Positions 12,091 to 24,547 are shown, counted from the first letter of the stretch. The stretch: 64,000 bases of DNA from Monoplex corrugatus (GCA_030674185.1 CM060312.1:3784938-3848937), one strand, 5' to 3'. Translations and numbers: made by a program. Notes: generated by a model not told the origin, from the sequence alone.

Positions 12091-13685
12091 ATAACGCTGG
12101 CGTCATGTTCAGTTCTCTTATAGATTGACTTTATTTAAGTGGCTCATGTTGATGGTACAGTTTGTGGTTACCATGAGTCTATCTTGCCTTGTTGGCGCCA
12201 TTTAATGATCGTCGTAACCAAAGTGTTGTTTTGGTCTAGTTGACATGGAGACCATTGATTTGCTGTATACTTCTGGAGTGATAGATTGTTGGGATAACAG
12301 TGTCATTGCTGAAAGACGTGGTCCATATACCAGTCTATGTTAGGTTTTGCACTCTTTGTAAACCGTCTTGTTCTGTCAACACCGAGTGTGTGCATGAGCT
12401 GGGTATCACCTGTTAGATAGATGTAGGTCGTGAACCCACCTGTTGTGGTTATGATGGTAATGACTGCGTGTGTACAGATATAATGGACCACGCTGTCATT
12501 GCCGAAGCGTCTACAAAGGATTTTAACCGTTGGAAATAATACATAGTATCATTATGCTCGGTGACAGATATGGACCCTGTCTACTAGTTGTTGAAAAAGT
12601 ATAGCCAGAACAGGTACCAGTGTCTGGACAGCCCCTCTCTTTGCATCATTCCTCCCCTGCCCCGCTGTCTGTTTTTATTGGAGTCGGTGGATGTGGTGGG
12701 GGGGGGGGGGGGGGGAGCAGGCAATCAGTACAGGCCCAGTCTCTGCAGTCTGTCTGATAGGGGGGGCCAGCTAGAGTACTAGTCTACAATCGTTTTACTC
12801 GCTTATCTGGCCCGGACATCCTCTCTGCTCTCATGGGCCTCTTCAGGGCCTATAGTTCCCTCTCTGTCAGTCTGTCTGTCTGTGGCACACGTTTGACAGG
12901 TCTGTGGGCTGTGGGCTAGCAGAGAAACAGCTTCACGTGCCGTGGTTGTGGTGGTGGTGGTGGTGGTAGTGTGGTTGTGTTTGTGTGGACACGTGGTAGT
13001 AAGGACGCCATGTGACGCTGCCATCGTCTTCTGTCTTGTGCCGTGTCGGCCTCTCTGTGCTTCTGCAGCTGTGGCAGCAGGCTCTGTATTTTAAAAAAGA
13101 AATTGTAGCACCCTACTCTGTAGCACCCTGCGGGGCACGGGCGTGGAAGGAGTGAGGGGCCTGCGCTGTGTGTTTTAGTGTAGGGTGTGGGTGTGTGTGT
13201 GTGTGAAACTGTGCACATGAAGTGGCGTCAAATTTCCCACAGACTTATACAACTACAACTCCGCTTCTCAAGTTGGTTGGAGTGTGACGCGTGTCTCTGC
13301 AACTCTTGCACTCTCCCCTCCACTGGAATCTGTAGTGTACAAGGATCTGGAGGGGAAAAAGGAGAAAAAGAAGTCATCTGCTCTCTGGCTTTGTATGAGT
13401 GAAACAGCCCGAGTTTGAGGCCATAGACATTGTATGAAGTGTCGGTGGTAGAGGTGGTGTTGTGGCATAAAAACTCTCTGGCTGAAGCAGTGTTGTGTGT
13501 GAGGCGGTTAGAAGATCGTGCCGTTATTAATAACCAGCAGATTTCTGGCACCCAGCCTGGAGATGAGCAGGCGGTGGAAATAATGGTTACACAGGAGATG
13601 GCATCCATCAGGCATTCTGCTGTGGGACGCCTTGGGCACGTCGCTCTTTTGTGTGAGTGTGTGAATACTGAAGGTTTAGTTGTTG

Positions 13686-13687
<2 letters not shown>
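12091..13687. other. Mostly unique sequence, 1.6 kb
   Basis: It holds a poly-G run (12698-12715), a short TGG run (12941-12968) and a short TG run (13186-13205). Open frames on both strands at 13228-13780 have no recognisable domain and run into TG/CA tracts. I call no gene. Confidence 0.5.

Positions 13688-13730
<43 letters not shown>
13688..13730. repeat. (TG)n microsatellite
   Basis: About 40 bases of uninterrupted TG. Confidence 0.97.
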
Positions 13731-13731
<1 letters not shown>

Positions 13732-13929
13732 CATACTACATTCAGCAAGTTGTGTGCATGCCGTGAGAATGGTGCGTGTTGTTTGCCAAATTGCCCACAA
13801 GGCCTTCAGTCGTGCTTGTTTCATCCCCCGCATTCCTCCTCCTCCTTTTTTCCCTTCTTTTTCTTCCCTCTTTCTATCAATGGTTTTGGCATATGTCTGT
13901 GTCATACTGCGCGCCAAACTTATGGAGTT

Positions 13930-14009
13930 TGTGTGTGTGTGGTGTGTGTGTGTGTTGTGTGTGTGTGTGTGTGGTGAGTGAGTGTGTGTTGTGTGTTGTG
14001 TTGTGAGTG

Positions 14010-14044
<35 letters not shown>

Positions 14045-14124
14045 TGTGTTGTGTTGTTTGTTTGTTTGTTTTGTGTGTGTGTGTGTGTGTGTTGTGTTGT
14101 GTTTGTTTGTTTGTGTGTGTGTGT

Positions 14125-14171
<47 letters not shown>

Positions 14172-14211
14172 AGCGTGAAAAGTATGGCTGTATAATGACT
14201 GTGTATACATG

Positions 14212-14290
<79 letters not shown>
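13930..14290. repeat. Complex TG/TTTG microsatellite
   Basis: TG runs broken by gttgtgttgt and tttgtttgtttg blocks, with a ~50-base unique insert at 14168-14217, ending in a pure TG run (14217-14290). Confidence 0.96.
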
Positions 14291-14292
<2 letters not shown>

Positions 14293-14747
14293 GCAATAGT
14301 TCGGCATAGGGAGTAGGCAGGCCCATAGTTTCTCAGCAGTGATCAGTGGGCTAAGAAGTAGCTAGGTGCTGTATTCATCTTTTACCCAGCTTCATCATGT
14401 TGATTATTCTTCTTCTTGATTAAATTTTGGGCTGTCAGTATATAAATATATCAATCTCTGACAACTGTCTTTATTCTTTTTATTATCACCCTTCTGGTGT
14501 ATAGGCCTGTGCTCTTTGGCTCTAAATCTTATTTAGCTGTGTTGGTGTTCCGCTTCTATCATTGTTCCTTTTTGTTTATCAATATTCATCTGCTGTGCTT
14601 TCTGGCACTGTCCATCATTTTTTCCAATAGATGTGCTTATTGGCACTGTACAGTAGAATTGAATAATGACAGATATGGAAGTTTGACCAAGCATGTATCA
14701 CATTATGTCTTTGCCTTTACATTTGCAAATAAAAATCATTAGCGAAT
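14291..14747. other. Unique AT-rich sequence
   Basis: No feature is recognised. It ends in an A-rich stretch and attcattcat that leads into the tetranucleotide tract. Confidence 0.5.
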
Positions 14748-15113
14748 TAATTCATTCATTTGTTTGTTTGTTTGTTCATTCTTTTGTTTGGTCGTTCATT
14801 CATTTGTTTGTTCCTGCATTCATTCGTTTGTTCGTTCAATCGTTTGTTTGTTCATTCATTCGTTTGTTCGTTCAATCGTTTGTTCCTTCATTCATTCGTT
14901 TGTTCATTCATTCATTTGTTCATTCATTTGTTTGTTCATTCATTCATTTGTTTGTTTGTTCATTGGTTTGTTCCTTCATTCATTCGTTTGTTCCTTCATT
15001 CATTCGTTTGTTCATTTGTTTGTTTGTTCCTTCATTCATTCGTTTGTTTGTTCATTTGAATATTCATTCATTCTTATTCGTTTGTTTGTTCATTGGAATA
15101 TTCATTCATTCTT
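14748..15113. repeat. TTCA/TTCG/TTTG tetranucleotide tract
   Basis: About 365 bases of period-4 repeats mixing ttca, ttcg and tttg. The open Phe/Ser/Val-rich frames here are artefacts of the period. Confidence 0.95.
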
Positions 15114-15471
15114 ATATGGTCTTTTTGGTTGAAACAAAGTCAGTCAGTGGCGAATAAGGAGTGCATATATTTGAGGTCAACTGCCACTGTCCACTGCTTG
15201 GTTCACAGCTCAAAAGTATGACAGTGATGTACTTCTTAAATACAGTAATTGTATTAAACATTACATGTAATACTTGACTTCTTGAAGAAATGTAAATCAG
15301 TCTGTTTAGTGTCAAGTTCTATTAACCCTATGACTCGCTCCCCTTTAGCCTCTCCACCAGCTTCAGCCACAGGAAAACTGAAGGAATCAGAGGGTTAAAA
15401 CTCATGGAGTATTTCTACACTCATTTTCTGATTGATATTAACCAGAAATATATATATGAAACGATTGTGTG

Positions 15472-15502
<31 letters not shown>

Positions 15503-15786
15503 CGAGAGCAAGCATGTACTATATTTTCCGGTGTGTGTGTGAGCACGTGCTCAATGATGAAACTATATTTTCCAGCAGTGACACAATATAACAGTGTTTG
15601 GTCAGTTTTCTGTGTCTGCTAAATCCACTGATGATGATTCAATAAAACGGTGCATACTTGTCCTCACCCCCCCCCCCCCCATCCCCCTTTCCAAGTACAT
15701 AAATAAATGTTAAGCAATGCATATTGTTGAAAAAATAACATGATACAATGTACGTGTGTCTCCAGCCAGCTTTTGTTTGCTATTTG
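15114..15786. other. Unique sequence with short repeats
   Basis: It contains the hairpin at 15322-15398, a TG run (15473-15500) and a poly-C run (15667-15680). No gene is seen. Confidence 0.5.
15322..15398. mobile_element. Solo TTAA-ended hairpin MITE
   Basis: A 77-base element with perfect 8-base inverted ends, TTAACCCT and AGGGTTAA. The left arm continues tgactcgctcccctttagcc then tctccaccagcttcag, related to the 33 bp unit at 19281. The TTAA ends flanking CCC/GGG suggest a piggyBac-type non-autonomous element, by analogy with that superfamily's TTAA target preference. Confidence 0.6.
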
Positions 15787-17165
15787 ATGTGTGTTTTAAC
15801 AGCAAACCTCAGGTAGTGTAGACAGACCTCTGTATGATGTGTGTTTAACAGCAAACCTCAGGTAGTGTAGACAGACCTCTGTATGATGTGTGTTTTAACA
15901 GCAAACCTCAGGTAGTGTAGACAGACCTCTGTATGATGTGTGTTTAACAGCAAACCTCAGGTAGTGTAGACAGACCTCTGTATGATGTGTGTTTGAACAG
16001 CAAACCTCAGGTAGTGTAGACAGACCTCTGTATGATGTGTGTTTGAACAGCAAACCTCAGGTAGTGTAGACAGACCTCTGTATGATGTGTGTTTTGAACA
16101 GCAAACCTCAGGTAGTGTAGACAGACCTCTGTATGATGTGTGTTTTGAACAGCAAACCTCAGGTAGTGTAGACAGACCTCTGTATGATGTGTGTTTTAAC
16201 AGCAAACCTCAGGTAGTGTAGACAGACCTCTGTATGATGTGTGTTTTGAACAGCAAACCTCAGGTAGTGTAGACAGACCTCTGTATGATGTGTGTTTGAA
16301 CAGCAAACCTCAGGTAGTGTAGACAGACCTCTGTATGATGTGTGTTTGAACAGCAAACCTCAGGTAGTGTAGACAGACCTCTGTATGATGTGTGTTTTAA
16401 CAGCAAACCTCAGGTAGTGTAGACAGACCTCTGTATGATGTGTGTTTTAACAGCAAACCTCAGGTAGTGTAGACAGACCTCTGTATGATGTGTGTTTTAA
16501 CAGCAAACCTCAGGTAGTGTAGACAGACCTCTGTATGATGTGTGTTTTAACAGCAAACCTCAGGTAGTGTAGACAGACCTCTGTATGATGTGTGTTTGAA
16601 CAGCAAACCTCAGGTAGTGTAGACAGACCTCTGTATGATGTGTGTTTTGAACAGCAAACCTCAGGTAGTGTAGACAGACCTCTGTATGATGTGTGTTTGA
16701 ACAGCAAACCTCAGGTAGTGTAGACAGACCTCTGTATGATGTGTGTTTGAACAGCAAACCTCAGGTAGTGTAGACAGACCTCTGTATGATGTGTGTTTGA
16801 ACAGCAAACCTCAGGTAGTGTAGACAGACCTCTGTATGATGTGTGTTTGAACAGCAAACCTCAGGTAGTGTAGACAGACCTCTGTATGATGTGTGTTTGA
16901 ACAGCAAACCTCAGGTAGTGTAGACAGACCTCTGTATGATGTGTGTTTGAACAGCAAACCTCAGGTAGTGTAGACAGACCTCTGTATGATGTGTGTTTGA
17001 ACAGCAAACCTCAGGTAGTGTAGACAGACCTCTGTATGATGTGTGTTTGAACAGCAAACCTCAGGTAGTGTAGACAGACCTCTGTATGATGTGTGTTTGA
17101 ACAGCAAACCTCAGGTAGTGTAGACAGACCTCTGTATGATGTGTGTTTTAACAGCAAACCTCAGG
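15787..17165. repeat. 50 bp minisatellite
   Basis: About 27 nearly identical copies of gcaaacctcaggtagtgtag, acagacctctgtatgatgtg and tgttttaaca. Variation is mostly tttaaca versus tttgaaca and T-run length. Each unit contains an acceptor-like ttttaacag and a donor-like cag|gtagtg ten bases apart. Confidence 0.97.
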
Positions 17166-18440
17166 TAGTGTAGGCCTGTGTGTGATGTGTGAGGTTAGGA
17201 CAATGAGCAGGTATGTGTGGTGGCATTGTGGTCACAGTGTGATGATGTGTGTTTTAACAGCAAACCTCAGGTAGTGTAGACCTGTGTGTGATGTGTGAGG
17301 GTTAGGACAATGAGGCAGGTATGTGTGGTGGGCATTGTGGTCACAGTGTGATGATGTGTGTTTTAACAGCAAACCTCAGGTAGTGTAGGCCTGTGTGTGA
17401 TGTGTCAGGGTTAGGACAATGAGTAGGTATGTGTGGTATCAGTATGTGGGCATAACGGTCACAATGTGATGATGTGTGTTTTAACAGCAAACCTCAGGTA
17501 GTGTAGGCCTGTGTGTGATGTTGTCAGGGTTAGGACAATGAGGTAGGTATGTGTGGTATCAGTATGTGGGCATAACGGTCACATGTGATGATGTGTGTTT
17601 TAACATCAAACCTCAGGTAGTGTAGGCCTGTGTGTGATGTGTCAGGGTTAGGACAATGAGGTAGGTATGTGTGGTATCAGTATGTGGGCATAACGGTCAC
17701 AATGTGATGATGTGTGTTTTAACATCAAACCTCAGGTAGTGTAGGCCTGTGTGTGATGTGTCAGGGTTAGGACAATGAGGTAGGTATGTGTGGTATCAGT
17801 ATGTGGGCATAACGGTCACAATGTGATGATGTGTGTTTTAACATCAAACCTCAGGTAGTGTAGGCCTGTGTGTGATGTGTCAGGGTTAGGACAATGAGGT
17901 AGGTATGTGTGGTATCAGTATGTGGGCATAACGGTCACAATGTGATGATGTGTGTTTTAACATCAAACCTCAGGTAGTGTAGGCCTGTGTGTGATGTGTC
18001 AGGTTAGGACAATGAGGTAGGTATGTGTGGTATCAGTATGTGGCATAACGGTCACAATGTGATGATGTGTGTTTTAACATCAAACCTCAGGTAGTGTAGG
18101 CCTGTGTGTGATGTGTCAGGGTTAGGACAATGAGGTAGGTATGTGTGGTATCAGTATGTGGGCATAACGGTCACAATGTGATGATGTGTGTTTTAACAGC
18201 AAACCTCAGGTAGTGTAGACAGACCTCTGTATGATGTGTGAGGGTTAGGACAATGAGGCAGGTAACTGAGGTATGTGTGGTATCAGTATGTGGGCATAAC
18301 GGTCACAGTGTGATGATGTGTGTTTTAACAGCAAACCTCAGGTAGTGTAGACAGACCTCTGTATGATGTGTGAGGGTTAGGACAATGAGGCAGGTAACTG
18401 AGGTATGTGTGGTATCAGTATGTGGGCATAACGGTCACAG
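17165..18440. repeat. 119 bp repeat built on the 50 bp unit
   Basis: About 10 copies start with the same ttttaacagcaaacctcagg block but continue with gcctgtgtgtgatgtgtcag, ggttaggacaatgaggtagg and a tatcagtatgtgggcataac block. The first two copies lack the tatcag block. The last two revert to acagacctctgtatgatgtg and gain a ggtaactgag insertion. Confidence 0.95.
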
Positions 18441-18536
18441 TGTGATGATGATGTATTCTGTGGTGCTGACTTCTACAAGAGGGGTCCGTGTGGTGTGGGT
18501 CATGCTTGACATCTGACCTCCTGACCCATTCAGGTC

Positions 18537-18700
<164 letters not shown>

Positions 18701-19280
18701 TAGACACGTCACAAGTCTGTTTTCAAAGACAATGAGTACATTTAAGTATACATTATATGTATGTAGAGTTAGACACTGTTAGGGTTAGGCACTGTTAATA
18801 AGTATTGCATGTGTATGAATGGTGTATTCTGATGTGAGTTATACATCAGTGCTTCTGCATGCATAACACTCTGTGTCTTGTAAGTAAATCTAACCCACAG
18901 TGCACTAGTGAGTTCAAGTGAATTCAAAGGCACTAGTGCAGTATAAGAATGATATAGTCGTGATTCTTTATCGTTAATCTAGAGTGTTGATGATTTTGTA
19001 CTCAGAGTCCTTGTATTGAAAGTGTAAGGTCTATGTCAACGTTTTAACTGTGTGTAGCTCAGTATGTTGAGAGCTCGAACTTGTGGAAACTGGCGCAGCA
19101 TGCATCCACTCAGAGCTCTCTACTCTGTTGTACCCTCTGATCCCCTCAGCTTTCTTGTAGTGTAAGCCTCAGACAGAAAGGAGATGATGGGGTAAGGGGA
19201 GCAAGCAGGGGCCTAGGGTGTGAGGCCAGTGCTCCAGTGACTCGGGCACGCCACTGAGAAAGGATACTTACTGCTAATCA
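18701..19280. other. Unique sequence
   Basis: No gene is seen. A small palindrome with 10-base arms (tgcactagtg and cactagtgca) lies at 18901-18940. Confidence 0.5.
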
Positions 19281-19905
19281 TTTCACCCCCTCACCCTGTA
19301 CATCAGCTTCCTGTTTCACTCCCTCACCCTGTACACCAGCTTCCTGTTTCACTCCCTCACCCTGTCCAACAGCTTCCTGTTTCACTCCCTCACCCTGTCC
19401 ACCAGTTTCCTGTTTCACTCCCTCACCCTGTCCACCAGTTTCCTGTTTCACTCCCTCACCCTGTCCACCAGCTTCCTGTTTCACTCCCTCACCCTGTCCA
19501 CCAGCTTCCTGTTTCACTCCCTCACCCTGTCCACCAGTTTCCTGTTTCAATCCCTCACCCTGTCCACCAGCTTCCTGTTTCACTCCCTCACCCTGTCCAC
19601 CAGCTTCCTGTTTCACTCTCACCCTGTCCACCAGTTTCCTGTTTCACTCCCTCACCCTGTCCACCAGCTTCCTGTTTCACTCCCTCACCCTGTCCACCAG
19701 CTTCCTGTTTTCACTCCTCACCCTGTCCACCAGCTTCTGTTTCACTCCCTCACCCTGTCCACAGCTTCCTGTTTCACTCCCTTCACACCCTGTCCCAACC
19801 TGCAACTTTCCTGTTTCACTCCTCACCCTGTCCACCAGCTTCCTGTTTCGCTCTCTAACCCTGTCCATCAGTTTCCTGTTTCATTCCCTCACCCTGTCCA
19901 CCAAC
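19281..19905. repeat. 33 bp minisatellite (expanded MITE left arm)
   Basis: About 19 copies of ttcactccctcaccctgtcc followed by accagcttcctgt. This is the reverse complement of the core of the 37 bp unit at 9664. It precedes a single right arm at 19921-19961, so the left arm of the hairpin is the part that was amplified. Confidence 0.95.
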
Positions 19906-19920
19906 TTCCACTAGTTTCTT

Positions 19921-19961
19921 ACAGGAAGCTGATGTTTAAGGTTAGGGAATGAAAGGGTTAA
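19921..19961. repeat. Single right arm closing the MITE-like hairpin
   Basis: acaggaagctgatgtttaag followed by gttagggaatgaaagggtta and a final a. It is complementary to the units of the preceding array and ends GGGTTAA. Confidence 0.7.
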
Positions 19962-20248
19962 GTATGAGAGAGGGTGGGGGTGAGGGGCTCCCAGCTGTTT
20001 GTTCCACAACTTACGTAGTGCTGCCATGAAGGCTTTATGGTCTGTTTTCCCCATTTAGGTTTCCTTGCCTGCTTTTTTTTTTTTCCCCTCCCCCTTCCTT
20101 TCTTTGTCTTGTTCCACTTCTTTCCACTCATCGTTCTTTCTCAGTTTGTGTTCCTCTTTTTCACATCCCTGGTTAAATTTCTTCTGGTTTGAAGATTTGA
20201 CTGATTGTGGCAATTGATATCAGGGGGAATTTGCCTGTTATGCTGCAC

Positions 20249-20249
<1 letters not shown>
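19962..20249. other. Unique sequence with T/C-rich stretch
   Basis: A pyrimidine-rich stretch lies at about 20070-20110. No gene is seen. Confidence 0.5.

Positions 20250-20320
<71 letters not shown>
20250..20320. repeat. (AT)n microsatellite
   Basis: Seventy bases of perfect AT. Confidence 0.98.
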
Positions 20321-20326
<6 letters not shown>

Positions 20327-20353
20327 GTACTGTGATATTCTGTCTTGTCTTAT

Positions 20354-20553
20354 GTACACCCACAAACATGCATACACATACACACACACACTCATGCATG
20401 TATGTAATGTATACTTGCACATGTATAAACACACACAACACACACACACACACACACAACACACACACACGTGCACACACACGCGCACACATAAACGCAC
20501 ACACGTGCATACACACGCCTGCACGCATGCACGCACGCGCGCGCGCGCGCGCG

Positions 20554-20617
<64 letters not shown>
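20354..20617. repeat. CA tract with internal CG run
   Basis: CA with gcac/acgc interruptions, a pure CG block at about 20535-20553, then pure CA to 20617. Alternating purine-pyrimidine runs through almost all of it. Confidence 0.96.
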
Positions 20618-20620
<3 letters not shown>

Positions 20621-20790
20621 GTGTAGTTACAGCACAGCGTATGATAAACCTTACAGCATAGATCTACGTTGTTTAAATATATGAATGTGGAAAATGCATC
20701 AGAGGGCTTTCAAGGCAAGCCGTTACACAGTTACGTACTTTCTTTTCTGGTTTTGTGGAGTTTTTTGCACACACACCCCATCTCTCTCTG

Positions 20791-20822
<32 letters not shown>

Positions 20823-21254
20823 CCTCTCTCCCTCTCTCCCTCTCCACCCTCTCCCTCCCCTCTCTCCCCTCTCCCATCCTGCCTCTCTCTTTCATTGAGA
20901 CAGAATTATATTCATATCGCCACAGTTAGGTGAACATGTGTGTGTGTGTGTGTGGTGAGAGAGAGAGAGAGAGAGAGAGATCGTTGGAGTGACATGAACG
21001 GCAGCTTGTTGTTGGTAAGGCTGTGAAATCTGAAATGTCCAAAATGTGTGTGAGAGCCAGGCAGACATGGGGTTGAAATTAATCCTGCAGTATTTACTCT
21101 AAATCTGTGAGTTTATTTTGAGCCGGCAGGAGGGGATGGAGGCAAACTCCGGCGTTACAGTACTGTCTGTGGAGACTTGCAGGAACATTCCCCTCCCTGC
21201 AGTCAGATAAGAGGTGGTTGAGAAATTGCTGCCTGTCTGACCGGGGTCTTGATA
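20618..21254. other. Unique sequence with CT and TG/GA runs
   Basis: A CT-rich stretch at 20781-20890 and a TG run then GA run at 20937-20980 are the only simple repeats. No gene is seen. Confidence 0.55.
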
Positions 21255-21675
21255 GCGTGGTTATATGTTGATGTGTTGGGACAGATGTTGATACTGAGAC
21301 AGGGACCTGATAGCCTGCTTATGTGTTGGGGTGTTGGGACATATATCCTGCGTATATGTTGGTGTGTTGGGACAGGTGTTGTTACTGAAACAGGGACCTG
21401 ATAGCCTGCTTATGTGTTGGTGTGTTGAGACAGGTGTTGATACTGAGACAGGGACCTGATAGCCTGCTTATGTGTTGGTGTGTTGGGACAGGTGTTGATA
21501 CTGAGACAGGGACCTGATAGCCTGCTTATGTGTTGGTGTGTTGATACAGGTGTTGATACTGAGACAGGGACCTGATAGCCTGCTTATGTGTTGGTGTGTT
21601 GGGACAGGTGTTGATACTGAGACAGGGACCTGATAGCCTGCTTATGTGTTGGGGTGTTGGGACAGGTGCTGATAT
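21255..21675. repeat. 58 bp tandem repeat, about seven copies
   Basis: The unit is tgttgggacaggtgttgata, ctgagacagggacctgatag and cctgcttatgtgttggtg. The first copies are shortened. Confidence 0.94.
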
Positions 21676-21754
21676 GTGTGATAGACCATAGTCTGTGAGT
21701 GTCATAGGAGCAAGCACTGAAGGTAGGAGAATACTGTGTGTCTACAACTAGGAG

Positions 21755-21840
21755 TTATCTACAGTTATCTGCCTACCTGTCGACCAACCTATCTGCCTGC
21801 TTACCTGCCTACCTACCTGCCTACCTACCTGCCTGCTGGT
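21755..21840. repeat. CTAC/CTGC tetranucleotide tract
   Basis: Imperfect ctac and ctgc repeats. Confidence 0.85.
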
Positions 21841-22009
21841 TGTCCTGTGTTGTACATCTGTTGTGGTGTGTGTGTAGGAATGTGTGTAGGCCTATACTAC
21901 TACTACTACAGCGTAGACAGTAGGAAGGAAGAAATATGGAAGGAAGGAACCTTTTATCTTATTCTTTGCTCAGTGATAATTTTAGACCACAAACGTATGT
22001 AGTGGTATG

Positions 22010-22310
22010 TGTGGTAGGCTGGCAGTGACACTCTGGTGTTGTATGACTGGTCAGTTAGTGTGAATAATATACACTACTTGTGGTATCTATGGTGGACTGG
22101 CAGTGACATTCTGGTGTTGTATGACTGGTCAGTTAGTGTGAATAATATACACTACTTGTGGTATCTATGGTGGACTGGCAGTGACATTCTGGTGTTGTAT
22201 GACTGGTCAGTTAGTGTGAATAATATACACTACTTGTGGTATCTATGGTGGACTGGCAGTGACATTCTGGTGTTGTATGACTGGTCAGTTAGTATAAGTA
22301 GTATACACTA
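22010..22310. repeat. 78 bp tandem repeat, four copies
   Basis: The unit contains tggtgttgtatgactggtca, gttagtgtgaataatataca and ggtggactggcagtgacatt. It leads directly into the related 56 bp array. Confidence 0.94.
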
Positions 22311-23115
22311 CTGGATGTATAGAGATATGTATGGTAGACTGACAGTGACTGGCTGGTGTTGTATGGACTGATCTATAGAGATATGTATGGTAGACTGACA
22401 GTGACTGGTGTTGTATGGACTGATCTATATGTATGGTAGACTGACAGTGACTGGCTGGTGTTATATGGACTGATCTATAGAGATATGTATGGAAGACTGA
22501 CAGTGACTGGTGTTGTATGGACTGATCTATATGTATGGTAGACTGACAGTGACTGGCTGGTGTTATATGGACTGATCTATAGAGATATGTATGGTAGACT
22601 GACAGTGACTGGTGTTGTATGGACTGATCTATAGAGATATGTATGGTAGACTGACAGTGACTGACTGGTGTTGTATGGACTGATCTATAGAGATATGTAT
22701 GGTAGACTGACAGTGACTGGCTGGTGTTGTATGGACTGATCTATAGAGATATGTATGGTAGACTGGCAGTGACTGGTTGTGTTGTATGGACTGATCTATA
22801 GAGATATGTATGGTAGACTGACAGTGACTGGCTGGTGTTGTATGGACTGATCTATAGAGATATGTATGGTAGACTGGCAGTGACTGGTTGTGTTGTATGG
22901 ACTGATCTATAGAGATATGTATGGTAGACTGACAGTGACTGGCTGGTGTTGTATGGACTGATCTATAGAGATATGTATGGTAGACTGACAGTGACTGGCT
23001 GGTGTTGTATGGACTGATCTATAGAGATATGTATGGTAGACTGACAGTGACTGGCTGGTGTTGTATGGACTGATCTATATGTATGGTAGACTGACAGTGA
23101 CTGGCTGGTGTTGTA
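22310..23115. repeat. 56 bp tandem repeat, about 15 copies
   Basis: The unit is tgtatggactgatctataga, gatatgtatggtagactgac and agtgactggctggtgt. Some copies lack ctatagagat or the second ctgg. It shares the gactgacagtgact and tggtgttgtatg ends with the flanking 78-79 bp units. Confidence 0.94.
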
Positions 23116-23640
23116 TGGACTGATCAGTCAGTATAACTAGTGAACACTACTAGCGGTATGTATGGTAGGCTGGCAGTGACACGCTGGTGTTGTAAGGACT
23201 GGTCATTTAGTGTAACTAATGTACACTGCTTGTGGTACCTATGGTGGACTGGCAGTGACACGCTGGTGTATTAATGACTGGTCATTTAGTGTAACTAATG
23301 TACACTGCTTGTGGTACCTATGGTGGACTGGCAGTGACATGCTGGTGTATTAATGACTGGTCATTTAGTGTAACTAATGTACACTGCTTGTGGTACCTAT
23401 GGTGGACTGGCAGTGACACGCTGGTGTATTAAGGACTGGTCATTTAGTGTAACTAATGTACACTGCTTGTGGTACCTATGGTGGACTGGCAGTGACACCG
23501 CTGGTGTATTAAGGACTGGTCATTTAGTGTAAGTAATGTACACTGCTTGTGATACCTATGGTGGACTGGCAGTGACATGCTGGTGTTGTGTGGACGGGTC
23601 AGTCGGTATAACTAGCGTGCACGTGCACTATTAGTGGTAT
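23115..23640. repeat. 79 bp tandem repeat, about six copies
   Basis: The unit contains ggtgtattaatgactggtca, tttagtgtaactaatgtaca and ggtggactggcagtgacacg. It is the same ancestral unit as the array at 22010, with the diverged 56 bp form between them. Confidence 0.93.
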
Positions 23641-24097
23641 GTATGGCAGTCTGGCAGTGATGCTTTGCTGTTGTATGGATTGTCTCAGCCTGTTATTAAT
23701 TTTACTGTCAGTTGGATATTGATAATGTATGTTGACATTTTCGTGCAATATGTTGATTATTGTTCATGGACAAGTTAACCAAACGAAATGTTGATATATT
23801 GGGCTCTTTAGAGCAAACTCACAACAGTTCACCCATAACTCACTTCTTTTAAGTTGGAATAAATGATTGTTTTTTTGTTTTTGTTTTTTGTCATTTGCTG
23901 TACATTCTGTTTCAACTTGAGAAATGTCAATCCCGGATATGGCTCTATGCAGTCGGCTGGGCTTTAAACAGCAATAACACTTACAATCTCCTCATATTTG
24001 TCATTATTTGGGTAGCATGTGCGCACTAGTGTGTGTGTGTGTGTGATTCTCTGTGTGTATGTGTGTGTGTGTGTGACACTGTGTGTGTGTGTGTGAC

Positions 24098-24136
<39 letters not shown>

Positions 24137-24547
24137 GCTGCACCAAGAAGAGAACGATAGCCGAGAGGAAGCGGATAGAGTGGGTAGAAAGAGAGGGGGA
24201 GGGGGAGAGAGAGAGGGGGAGGGAGAGAGCGCTCTGTGGTGACTAAAAGTGTTAATCAATACAAATGAATGCATTCAGTGCGTGTCAGGGCTGCACACTC
24301 ACTCTTTGTCATGAAGTCGCATGCAAATGGATTATGTTTTTTGTGTCATGAAATGACGACACGTGTGTGTGAGATTGAGAAGTAGAACTATTGGCCTGAT
24401 AGTTTTGAAATGATTATTACGATTTCTGTGTGTGCGAGGCGCATTGTTGATTCGGTGAGACTTGAAACTTAACGGAATTACGAATGATCAGTGAAGGCGA
24501 GCCATTGTAAGGTACAGTTGTCGGTCGTCATTGGACAGGATTTGAAG
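23641..24547. other. Unique sequence with a TG/GA tract
   Basis: TG runs at 24030-24117 and GA at 24114-24137, then a gaggggga-rich stretch to about 24230. No gene is seen. Confidence 0.5.

Noticed and set aside
13228..14307. 359-codon minus-strand open frame beginning in His-Thr repeats
   Set aside because: The His-Thr part is a CA tract, and the rest has no recognisable domain or splice support. The overlapping + strand frame is equally open.
18901..18940. Palindrome with 10-base arms as a possible MITE or operator
   Set aside because: The arms are short and include a self-palindromic core, and there is no second copy or target duplication in the window.
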